Source of the DNA: Gammaproteobacteria bacterium
Lineage (GTDB): Bacteria > Pseudomonadota > Gammaproteobacteria > Steroidobacterales > Steroidobacteraceae
Direction: 5' to 3'
Assembly (NCBI GenBank): GCA_028293775.1
Contig: JAQGOD010000493.1
Coordinates: forward strand, 1-8,520
Length of the DNA: 8,520 nt
Shown here: positions 1 through 5,905 of the stretch, in pieces
How the letters are laid out: every line of letters begins with the position of its first letter
Position numbering within the stretch: the stretch's first letter is position 1
Position numbers and translations under genes: made by a program
The notes under the pieces: model-generated
The model's database searches: none
What the model saw: the letters and a program-made list of their open reading frames with translations, nothing else
What the model was told of the DNA's origin: nothing

Positions 1-423
1 GAAAACTGCAATGTCCACCAACAGGTACCTGATAGCGTGGTAAGCGGCATCTCCGATTTGATGCCGGCGTGCGGCCTCGTTTATCACGAGTGGTCGGCTC
101 ACGGCACCTGCAGTGGATTGGACCCCGCGGATTACTTCGCCTTGGTGCGCCGTGCCTACCGGAGCGTTGCGATACCCGCCGGGTTCTCCGACGTGAGACA
201 ACCTGTCGAACGACCGCCGGCCGCGATCGCAACGGCTTTTCTGCGCGCCAATCCTCGCTCAACCCCGGATTCGATCGTCGTCACCTGCAGCGGGCAAGGC
301 TCACCGCGCCTGCGCGAGGTGCATATTTGCTTTGACCGAACCCTAAATCCCAGGGCCTGTTCCGCCGATGTTTTGCGCAGCGCCTGTCGGGCACCGACCC
401 TAATCGTGCCGCCGGTTCGTTAA
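1..423 (+). CDS. Ribonuclease T2 family protein, C-terminal part (5' truncated by window edge)
   Basis: The frame is open from base 1 to the TAA at 421-423, so the start lies left of the window; the GTG at 37 is only an internal valine. RNase T2 enzymes are secreted or periplasmic endoribonucleases that cleave single-stranded RNA through a 2',3'-cyclic phosphate. Bases 85-111 encode HEWSAHGTC, which matches the second conserved active-site segment (H-E-W-x-x-H-G-T-C), with both catalytic histidines and the glutamate present. Just upstream, MPACGLVYHEW fits the family pattern of an MPS/MPA stretch before this segment. The first active-site segment (HGLWP-type), which carries the other catalytic histidine, and the signal peptide would lie outside the window. 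Seven cysteines in the visible part suit a disulfide-bonded exported enzyme. The C-terminal VHICFD segment is also typical. The Wzi-type gene starts 27 bases downstream on the same strand. Family assignment is firm; the biological role (RNA scavenging or other) is unknown. Confidence 0.88.
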   Translation, partial: ENCNVHQQVPDSVVSGISDLMPACGLVYHEWSAHGTCSGLDPADYFALVRRAYRSVAIPAGFSDVRQPVERPPAAIATAFLRANPRSTPDSIVVTCSGQGSPRLREVHICFDRTLNPRACSADVLRSACRAPTLIVPPVR

Positions 424-450
424 CAGACATCAATTTATTCGAGATCATTC

Positions 451-2445
451 ATGAGACCTTTGAGATATGCATTCGCGATTGCCGGCCTGTGCCTGGCGGC
501 GGCAAAGGCAGTCACCGCCGGCGGAGTGACCGCTTATCTGCCGATGAATCTGGAACCGGAAATCGAGCGGCAGGTCGAGCGGGTGCTCATTCTGGCCGAT
601 GAACCCATCCTGAAACGCCCGTTTTCCGTGGAGCTGGTGAGATTGGCGCTGCCTCAGGCATGCGAAATCGACAAAGTCCTGTGCGCCAAGGTAGAAAGAT
701 ACCTCGAGCGTTATTCGCGCGATTACGCGGTGACGCACGCCAGCGTAACGGGGGCCATCGCCCACGATAAGGACGGCCTGATCGTGCCGGATCAGCACGG
801 CATGCCCGTGAAGAGCGACTACGAATTCTCGCTGGTCGCTTTTGCGCAGCCGAGCGACTATTTTTTGGTGAGCGCGGGAGGGATCGCCTATAAAGGGCGG
901 GCCACACCCACCGGCTCGATGTTGAGCCTCGGCACCAACTGGGCGCAGCTCGATATCGGCTACCGAGATCACTGGCTATCCCCCATGACGGACAGCAGCA
1001 CGCTGATCAGCACGGAATCGCCCACTTTGGCTTCCGTAACGCTTTCGAATTACGAACCGCTGACGCGCTTGGGATTCCAATACGAATTTTTTATCGAGCG
1101 CATGGCATCCCAGCCGATTCGCTTCAACGGTGTCGAAGCCACCGGCAATCCGCGGCTGTTCGGTGCGCAGTTCTCGATCGAGCCGATCCCCGGATGGTCT
1201 TTAGGGGTCAATCGGCTATTGGAATACGGCGGCGGTGCCGGCCTGCCAACCTCGGGGCGTTTTCTATTGCGCGACTTCTTCCAGCCCAGCGGTCTGTCGC
1301 AAACCCAGGGCAATCAGCAAGCCTCTTACGTCAGCCGTTTCATCTTGCCGAGTAAGACCCCGGCTGCCGTGTACTTTCAATATGCTGGGGAAGACAATTC
1401 CAACGGTGGCAGCTATTTGCTGGGCAGTCCGGCCATTTCGGCGGGCATCGATTTCCCGCGCGTGATGCGCTATTTCGATTTCACGTACGAGATTTCGGAA
1501 TGGTCGAACATCTGGTATGTGCATAATATTTTTCTGAACGGTATGAGCAACGACGGCATCGTGCAAGGGAACTGGGGTGCGCAGGAACGCAACTTCAACG
1601 ACGGAGTAGGGGCAAGGAGCCAGATGTTGCGCGTCGGCTGGATGCCGCCGTTCGGCGGTTACTTGGAAGAGCGCGTGCGCACGCTGGCGAATCAGACTTA
1701 CTACGGCGGCGATAATCGCACTTTCGTCCCGACGCCGGGCGCATTTCCGTATCATCACTATTACGATTTTTCCATCCGCTATTCGCGACCGTGGAAGGGC
1801 CTAACTGTCGGCGGGGAAGCGTTCGGCGGCCGGGACGTCGATGGAAAATCGTTTAGCCGGCTTTCCGCGTTCGTGCGCTACGGGGGCGATTCGAAAACTC
1901 GCGATGATGTTTCGTACGGCGCTGACGCTGACGATGACGATGAGCCGCATGATGTAGATCACCATGGCGCCGAAGTGTTCGTGGATGCCGGCGTCAATGC
2001 AAACAGGGTGCGCACGGATCTGGAACCGGGGATACCCATTACGAACTCGAAACTCAAGTTCGGGCCGCACTTCGGCTTGGGCGCGCGGCGCGCCGTCTCG
2101 AATACCAATGATCTTGGTGTCCGAGGGGAAGTCGACCAGGTCGACGGCCACACGCTCATCAGCCTGCGCGCCATCGATTATCGCCATCGCTTTGACGGAC
2201 CTTTGGCACTCGGTCTTTTTGCCGGCGTCGCCCGCTACAATGTGCAGACGCCGGCGACTTCGCTCTTCGCGGGCGTAGGCGCCGCGTGGCGCGATGTTCT
2301 GCCCAAGTGGGATTTAAATTTGGACTTTCGCTACGGTCAAAATTTAGCGCGCGATCATGTGCTGGCGAGCGATCCGCAGGGCCCACGCCCGGAAACGTTC
2401 TACAAGATCGAAATCGGCACGCTGTACATCTCGCGGCGCTTTTGA
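451..2445 (+). CDS. Capsule assembly Wzi family outer-membrane protein with extra C-terminal barrel-like domain
   Basis: This 664-residue protein begins with a Sec signal peptide (RPLRY n-region, Ala/Leu-rich core, likely cut after VTA at residue 23 or 28). Residues about 30-85 form a helical segment (PEIERQVERVLILADEP), like the periplasmic helices that precede the Wzi barrel. Residues about 160-185 (GTNWAQLDIGYRDHWLSP) resemble the Wzi W-x-x-LDRWWGP region, and alternating aromatic/polar strands follow to about residue 485. Wzi in E. coli is a monomeric 18-strand barrel of roughly 480 residues that binds group 1 capsule at the surface. This protein is about 180 residues longer: after an acidic/His linker (491-506) comes a second strand-rich part, residues 507-664, ending in SRRF. 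A terminal Phe is the usual outer-membrane insertion signal. The start has only a weak GAGA 6 bases upstream. No capsule synthesis genes are in view, so a capsule role is inferred from family only. I recall similar long versions in Xanthomonadales. Confidence 0.8.
   Translation: MRPLRYAFAIAGLCLAAAKAVTAGGVTAYLPMNLEPEIERQVERVLILADEPILKRPFSVELVRLALPQACEIDKVLCAKVERYLERYSRDYAVTHASVTGAIAHDKDGLIVPDQHGMPVKSDYEFSLVAFAQPSDYFLVSAGGIAYKGRATPTGSMLSLGTNWAQLDIGYRDHWLSPMTDSSTLISTESPTLASVTLSNYEPLTRLGFQYEFFIERMASQPIRFNGVEATGNPRLFGAQFSIEPIPGWSLGVNRLLEYGGGAGLPTSGRFLLRDFFQPSGLSQTQGNQQASYVSRFILPSKTPAAVYFQYAGEDNSNGGSYLLGSPAISAGIDFPRVMRYFDFTYEISEWSNIWYVHNIFLNGMSNDGIVQGNWGAQERNFNDGVGARSQMLRVGWMPPFGGYLEERVRTLANQTYYGGDNRTFVPTPGAFPYHHYYDFSIRYSRPWKGLTVGGEAFGGRDVDGKSFSRLSAFVRYGGDSKTRDDVSYGADADDDDEPHDVDHHGAEVFVDAGVNANRVRTDLEPGIPITNSKLKFGPHFGLGARRAVSNTNDLGVRGEVDQVDGHTLISLRAIDYRHRFDGPLALGLFAGVARYNVQTPATSLFAGVGAAWRDVLPKWDLNLDFRYGQNLARDHVLASDPQGPRPETFYKIEIGTLYISRRF
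1918..1969 (+). repeat. Degenerate hexamer repeat encoding an acidic/His linker in the Wzi-type protein
   Basis: Bases 1921-1944 are four near-identical hexamers (GCTGAC, GCTGAC, GATGAC, GATGAG). They encode an A-D-A-D-D-D-D-E run, and the next codons add P-H-D-V-D-H-H, giving residues 491-505 with eight acidic residues and three histidines. The segment separates the Wzi-like barrel from the C-terminal strand-rich domain. It is probably an exposed loop or linker. Divalent-cation binding is possible from composition, but it is not shown. Confidence 0.6.
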
Positions 2446-2460
2446 CAAATCCGCAAAGCT

Positions 2461-2464
2461 GGAG
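2461..2464 (+). promoter_or_regulatory. Ribosome binding site of the DUF1348 gene
   Basis: GGAG lies 5 bases before the ATG at 2470, inside the 24-base gap after the Wzi-type gene. It fixes the start of the DUF1348 protein. Confidence 0.7.
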
Positions 2465-2469
2465 CTCCC

Positions 2470-2934
2470 ATGGACAGACCGCCTCTGCCTCCCTTCACCT
2501 TTGAAGCCGCCTGCCAGAAAGTGCGCTTGGCCGAGGACGGATGGAACACCCGCGACCCGGCTCGGGTGGCGCTCGCCTACACAACGGATAGCCGATGGCG
2601 TAACCGCTCGGAATTTCTCCTCGGGCGTGATGCCATCCAGGCATTCCTCACCCGCAAATGGGCACGGGAGCTGGATTATCGGCTAATCAAAGAGCTCTGG
2701 GCATTTCGAGAGAACCGCATCGCCGTGCGATTCGCCTACGAGTGGCACGACGATAGCGGCCATTGGTTTCGCAGTTACGGCAATGAGAATTGGGAATTCG
2801 ACGAGCATGGGCTGATGAGCCTGCGCTTGGCCAGCATCAACGACTTGCCGATCGACGAGAGCGAGCGTCACTTTCGTTGGCCGCAAGGGCGCCGCCCTGA
2901 TGATCACCGTTCATTGAGTGACCTTGGACTGTGA
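2470..2934 (+). CDS. DUF1348 / NTF2-like (SnoaL-type) family protein
   Basis: This 154-residue protein carries the strongly conserved DUF1348 pattern: an N-terminal helix ending in GWNTRDP, then [43 protein letters not shown], a central [15 protein letters not shown] strand, [24 protein letters not shown] and a terminal [12 protein letters not shown]. The length matches a complete single-domain member. The fold is a cone-shaped alpha+beta NTF2-like domain with a pocket that in relatives binds or converts small molecules; no reaction is established for DUF1348. There is no signal peptide or membrane segment, so it should be cytoplasmic. The start is well supported by GGAG 5 bases upstream. It sits 24 bases after the Wzi-type gene and 25 bases before the MFS gene, probably in the same transcript. 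I see nothing truncated or unusual in it. The family call is firm and the function unknown. Confidence 0.9.
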   Translation: MDRPPLPPFTFEAACQKVRLAEDGWNTRDPARVALAYTTDSRWRNRSEFLLGRDAIQAFLTRKWARELDYRLIKELWAFRENRIAVRFAYEWHDDSGHWFRSYGNENWEFDEHGLMSLRLASINDLPIDESERHFRWPQGRRPDDHRSLSDLGL

Positions 2935-2959
2935 CCCGTGCTGACCGAAATCGCGGCCC

Positions 2960-4240
2960 TTGAGTGAGCGCAGCGCGCCGGGCGGATACGCGGTTTTTAA
3001 AAATCGCGATTTCACGCTGTATCTGGGCTCCAGGTTTTTCGCCGCCATCGCCACGCAAATGCTCATCATGGCGTTTGGCTGGCAGGTGTATCACATCACC
3101 GGACGAGTGCTCGATCTCGGGCTGATCGGTCTGTCACAGTTTCTGCCGTTTTTATGCCTGGTGCTTTTCTCCGGGCATGTCGCCGATCAGTTCGATCGCC
3201 GCATGATCATTCTGCTCGGCCACTGCTCCTATGCACTGTGCGCTCTATTGCTGCTCTACTTCGCATGGCAAAGAGTTGGCACGCTGCCGATATTCGCGGT
3301 ACTCGCCCTGCTCGGCGTGACGCGCGCTTTCCAGGCCCCTGCATCGCAGTCATTCGTCCCCACCATTGTGCCGGCGGCAACGCTCAGCAGTGCCCTTGCC
3401 ATCAACTCTTCGGCCAACCAAGTGGCGGTGATCGTCGGTCCCAGCATCGGCGGAATCGTCTATGCGCTGGCAGAAGCTGGTTTTGGGCGCGACAGCGGTG
3501 CCGCGGTGGTTTACGGCGCCGCCACGGCGCTGCTGCTGGCGGCCATTCTGTTGGTCGCGCTAATCGCCAAGCGACGGCCGAGTTCCGCACGCTCATCGCT
3601 CTCCTGGGCAACCCTGCTGCAGGGGCTGCGCTTCGTGTGGCATCGCAAAACGGTATTGGGAGCCATATCGTTGGACCTATTTGCGGTATTGTTCGGCGGT
3701 GCGACGGCGCTGTTACCGGCCTACACGCGGGACGTACTGCACGCCGGTCCCGAGGTGTTCGGCTATTTGCGGGCTGCGCCGGGAGTGGGCGCGGGCGTCA
3801 TGGCGCTTTGGCTGGCGTTCAGGCCCATTTCGCGGCACGTCGGCGCTACGATGTTCGGCGGCGTCGCGGCTTTCGGCATGGCCACCGTGGTCCTGGGGCT
3901 GACCCACGTGTTTTGGGTGGCGATGATCGCATTGGTGGTCCTAGGGGTGGGGGACATGATCAGTGTGTTTGTCCGCTCGCTGCTGGTGCAGCTGCAGACG
4001 CCTGATGAGATCCGGGGCCGGGTCAGTGCCGTCACCTCCGTATTCATCGGCGCATCGAATGAACTCGGAGAGTTCGAGTCGGGTACGACGGCGGCTTGGT
4101 TCGGGCTGGTGCCCGCCATTGTGTTAGGCGGTGTGGCCACAATATTAGTAACGGTTTTATGGTCGCGTGTGTTTTTCCCGCAGCTGTGGCGAATGCAGAC
4201 ATTCCAGCATTTAGAGGTAAACGAAGTCGATGCAACATAA
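2960..4240 (+). CDS. MFS transporter, EntS-like (MFS_3 type) exporter
   Basis: This is a 426-residue inner-membrane protein with about twelve hydrophobic segments, close to the roughly 410-420 residues usual for EntS-type proteins. The N-terminus (YAVFKNRDFTLYLGSRFFA) is the characteristic opening of this branch, whose members have x-N-x-x-F-x-x-x-x-x-x-R-x before helix 1. The loop between helices 2 and 3, residues 72-81 (GHVADQFDRR), matches MFS motif A (G-x-x-x-D-x-x-x-R-[RK]). Residues 348-371 contain the P-D-E-I-R-G-R-V segment followed by the LGEFESG stretch seen in EntS relatives. The family exports siderophores, drugs or other small molecules by proton antiport; the substrate here cannot be read from sequence. 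The start is a TTG with no convincing Shine-Dalgarno. It is the only usable start codon after the in-frame stop at 2942 that keeps the conserved N-terminus. Its end overlaps the CDF gene by 11 bases, suggesting translational coupling. Confidence 0.85.
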   Translation: MSERSAPGGYAVFKNRDFTLYLGSRFFAAIATQMLIMAFGWQVYHITGRVLDLGLIGLSQFLPFLCLVLFSGHVADQFDRRMIILLGHCSYALCALLLLYFAWQRVGTLPIFAVLALLGVTRAFQAPASQSFVPTIVPAATLSSALAINSSANQVAVIVGPSIGGIVYALAEAGFGRDSGAAVVYGAATALLLAAILLVALIAKRRPSSARSSLSWATLLQGLRFVWHRKTVLGAISLDLFAVLFGGATALLPAYTRDVLHAGPEVFGYLRAAPGVGAGVMALWLAFRPISRHVGATMFGGVAAFGMATVVLGLTHVFWVAMIALVVLGVGDMISVFVRSLLVQLQTPDEIRGRVSAVTSVFIGASNELGEFESGTTAAWFGLVPAIVLGGVATILVTVLWSRVFFPQLWRMQTFQHLEVNEVDAT

Positions 4241-5189
4241 AGACGACCCAGCGCAGGGCCACGACCACGGTCACGCGCCGCACGACCACGCGCACGGCCA
4301 TGCGCATGCGCTACCGGCCGACGGCATCAACCTCCGAATGGGCGTTGCCGTGGCGCTTAACTTGATTTTCGTATTGGTCGAAGGCGGCTTCGGATTCATC
4401 TCCAACTCCGTGGCATTGATCGCCGACGCGGGACATAACTTGAGCGACGTGCTGGGGCTGGTGTGTGCCTGGGGGGCGTTACTGCTCGGACGCCGCCGAC
4501 CGGGTGGCAAATTTACCTATGGCCTGGGACGTTCTTCCGTGCTGGCGGCGCTCGCGAATGCGGTGTTGCTGCTATTGGCCTGCGGCGCCATTGCCTGGGA
4601 GGCAATTAGCAGATTGGGATCACCCCCGCCCGTTGCGGGCCGCACGGTCATGATGGTCGCGGCGATCGGCATTGTGTTGAACGGCATAAGTGCTTGGATG
4701 CTTCACGCCGGCAGCCACGGCGACCTTAACCGGCGCAGCGCCTACATCCACATGCTGGGCGATGCTGCCGTATCGGCCGGCGTTTTGCTCTCGGGCCTGC
4801 TGATCGTGATTACCGGATGGGCCTTGCTCGATCCCATCGTCAGCCTCGCGATTGTGGCGGTGATACTGCTCAGCACCTGGCGGCTGCTGCGAGATTCACT
4901 GACGTTGTCGTTGGACGGCGTTCCGGCCAGTGTCAATTCATCCGCGGTGATGTCCTATCTCTCTCACCAGCAAGGCGTGACCGATGTGCACGACCTGCAC
5001 ATATGGGCGTTGAGCACCACGAGCGTTGCCTTAACCGCTCACTTGGTGGTGCCTGATCGGGCAGCGGAAGATGCGCTGTTGATTTCCCTGACGCCGGATC
5101 TGAAACGTCGCTTTCAGATCCAGCATGCCACGCTGCAAATCGAAAGAGATCGCTGCGAGCACGGCTGCGAGGATGAAGCCGCGGCTTGA
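4230..5189 (+). CDS. Zinc-type cation diffusion facilitator (CzcD/ZitB-like), His-rich N-terminus
   Basis: This 319-residue inner-membrane efflux protein should exchange cytoplasmic Zn2+ (possibly Co2+ or Cd2+) for protons. The cytoplasmic N-terminus has nine histidines in the first 26 residues. Six hydrophobic helices follow. The transport site is visible: H69-x-x-x-D73 in helix 2 (within ADAGHNLSD) and H174-x-x-x-D178 in helix 5 (HMLGD). The His/Asp pairing is that of zinc-selective members, whereas Asp/Asp is typical of other metals. Residues 42-60, with ISNSVALIADAGHN, are classic CzcD/ZitB. The C-terminal cytoplasmic domain (from about residue 230) holds GVTDVHDLHIWAL, matching the metal-binding, dimerising domain. 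The tail carries a C-x-x-x-C pair (CEHGC). The start is the ATG inside the end of the MFS gene; a GAGG at 4214-4217 is rather far upstream (12 bases). Length is normal. Regulation by a metal sensor is likely in such genes, but no sensor gene is in view. Confidence 0.93.
   Translation: MQHKDDPAQGHDHGHAPHDHAHGHAHALPADGINLRMGVAVALNLIFVLVEGGFGFISNSVALIADAGHNLSDVLGLVCAWGALLLGRRRPGGKFTYGLGRSSVLAALANAVLLLLACGAIAWEAISRLGSPPPVAGRTVMMVAAIGIVLNGISAWMLHAGSHGDLNRRSAYIHMLGDAAVSAGVLLSGLLIVITGWALLDPIVSLAIVAVILLSTWRLLRDSLTLSLDGVPASVNSSAVMSYLSHQQGVTDVHDLHIWALSTTSVALTAHLVVPDRAAEDALLISLTPDLKRRFQIQHATLQIERDRCEHGCEDEAAA
4260..4307 (+). repeat. His-codon-rich repetitive segment in the CDF gene
   Basis: Codons 11-26 alternate CAC or CAT with Asp, Gly, Ala or Pro codons and encode eight histidines in H-x-H spacing. 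This is the usual low-complexity metal-binding tail of CzcD/ZitB-type transporters, and it makes the DNA locally repetitive with about 6-base periodicity. Confidence 0.7.
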
Positions 5190-5192
5190 AGA

Positions 5193-5834
5193 TTAGGGAC
5201 GGCCGTAGTGCGCGACGAGCACGGCCTTGCCCAGCAGATGTTCCTGCACAATGGAGGTGACCATGCCTCCGCTGGAATCGGGCGGTACAGGAAGTTTCGC
5301 CACATTCAACGCATAGACGGTGAACACATAGCGATGCGGCGGATCGCCTTTGGCGGGGCAGGGTCCGTGATAGGCGTCCTCGCCTAAATCGGTGCGGCCT
5401 TGCAGCGCTCCCGAAGGTAACGCACTGCTATGCTCCGCGCCGGCGCCCTGCGGCAGGTTGTCGATATTATTGGGCAAATCGTAGAGCACCCAGTGCCACC
5501 AGCCGGACGGCGTGCTGCGCTCGTCGGGGTCAAACAAGGTGACCACGAAGCTCTGGGTCCCCGCAGGCGCTCCCGACCAATGCAGTTCCGGCGACAGGTT
5601 CCCGCCCGAACAGCCAAACGCCTTGGCCGTATATATCAGTGGAACGCTGCCGACGAGCTTCGGATCGGAACTCGACAATACGAATTTTGCCTTCAGTCCG
5701 CGCGCGGCCGACCCGGGCGCCGTTGCGCCGGGCGCCGTTGCGCCGGCCATGGCCGACGACGCGGCCATAGCGGCCATTGCCGTCATCGCGAGCAGATCGG
5801 TGCGGCGTAAAAAGAATCTGTTTGGTGCAACCAT
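5193..5834 (-). CDS. YbhB/YbcL family PEBP (Raf kinase inhibitor-like) periplasmic protein
   Basis: This is a 213-residue protein of the phosphatidylethanolamine-binding protein superfamily, bacterial YbhB/YbcL branch. Visible signatures are GCSGGNLSPELHW (74-86), DPD (102-104), GWWHWVLYDLP (111-121), YHGPCPAKGD (155-164) and HRYVFTVYAL (167-176). Together these form the anion-binding pocket, with D102, H114 and H167 as likely lining residues. C75 and C159 could form a disulfide after export. The start is chosen at 5834 because TCCT at 5840-5843 (AGGA on the coding strand) lies 5 bases upstream; the frame stays open to 5903, but an earlier start would run almost into the divergent permease gene. 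The N-terminus is a signal peptide: R10-R11 followed by an Ala/Met-rich core and AMA at 28-30. The twin arginine and weak hydrophobicity allow Tat export, although the motif is imperfect. An Ala/Thr/Pro linker (31-45) follows. The physiological ligand is unknown. Confidence 0.9.
   Translation of the reverse strand: MVAPNRFFLRRTDLLAMTAMAAMAASSAMAGATAPGATAPGSAARGLKAKFVLSSSDPKLVGSVPLIYTAKAFGCSGGNLSPELHWSGAPAGTQSFVVTLFDPDERSTPSGWWHWVLYDLPNNIDNLPQGAGAEHSSALPSGALQGRTDLGEDAYHGPCPAKGDPPHRYVFTVYALNVAKLPVPPDSSGGMVTSIVQEHLLGKAVLVAHYGRP
5715..5744 (-). repeat. Two perfect 15-base tandem copies in the PEBP linker
   Basis: The + strand unit GGGCGCCGTTGCGCC occurs twice in a row (5715-5729 and 5730-5744). 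On the coding strand it encodes G-A-T-A-P twice, just after the signal peptide. The length is a multiple of three, so gain or loss of a unit would change only linker length. Confidence 0.85.
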
Positions 5835-5839
5835 TGGAT

Positions 5840-5843
5840 TCCT
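5840..5843 (-). promoter_or_regulatory. Ribosome binding site of the PEBP gene
   Basis: TCCT on + (AGGA on the coding strand) lies 5 bases before the ATG at 5834. It decides that start over the in-frame candidates at 5852 and 5903. Confidence 0.7.
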
Positions 5844-5892
5844 ATTATGCATTGCCGTAGCGCGGAGCGGTGAAAAGCCGTTACAGTCCGTC

Positions 5893-5898
5893 AAGGAG
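5893..5898 (+). promoter_or_regulatory. Strong ribosome binding site of the APC permease gene
   Basis: AAGGAG lies 7 bases before the ATG at 5906. It is the best Shine-Dalgarno in the window. Confidence 0.85.
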
Positions 5899-5905
5899 AT
5901 CATAA

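Larger units (their letters stand above)
5835..5905. promoter_or_regulatory. Divergent start region between the PEBP and APC permease genes
   Basis: These 71 bases separate two divergent starts and should contain the control signals for both genes. I looked for sigma-70 boxes on both strands. A CATAAT-like hexamer on the minus strand is too close to the PEBP start to leave room for its ribosome site, and a TTGACG (minus) has no partner -10 at normal spacing. No operator or riboswitch fold is evident. Promoter presence is inferred from gene orientation only. Confidence 0.45.

Noticed and set aside
445..972. Antisense open frame of 175 codons opposite the start of the Wzi-type gene
   Set aside because: It has no recognisable domain, and the + strand reading has a signal peptide and Wzi features.
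2131..2145. GTCGAC-CAG-GTCGAC repeat
   Set aside because: It lies inside the Wzi-type coding sequence, encodes ordinary barrel residues (V-D-Q-V-D), and the repeat is short enough to arise by chance.
5176..5187. Perfect 12-base palindrome AAGCCGCGGCTT at the CDF/PEBP convergent junction
   Set aside because: As RNA it gives only a 4-base stem with a 4-base loop, overlaps the CDF stop and has no T tract in either direction, so a terminator call is not supported.
5845..5850. CATAAT-like -10 box on the minus strand upstream of the PEBP gene
   Set aside because: Transcription from it would begin at or after the AGGA ribosome site, and no good -35 lies at normal spacing.
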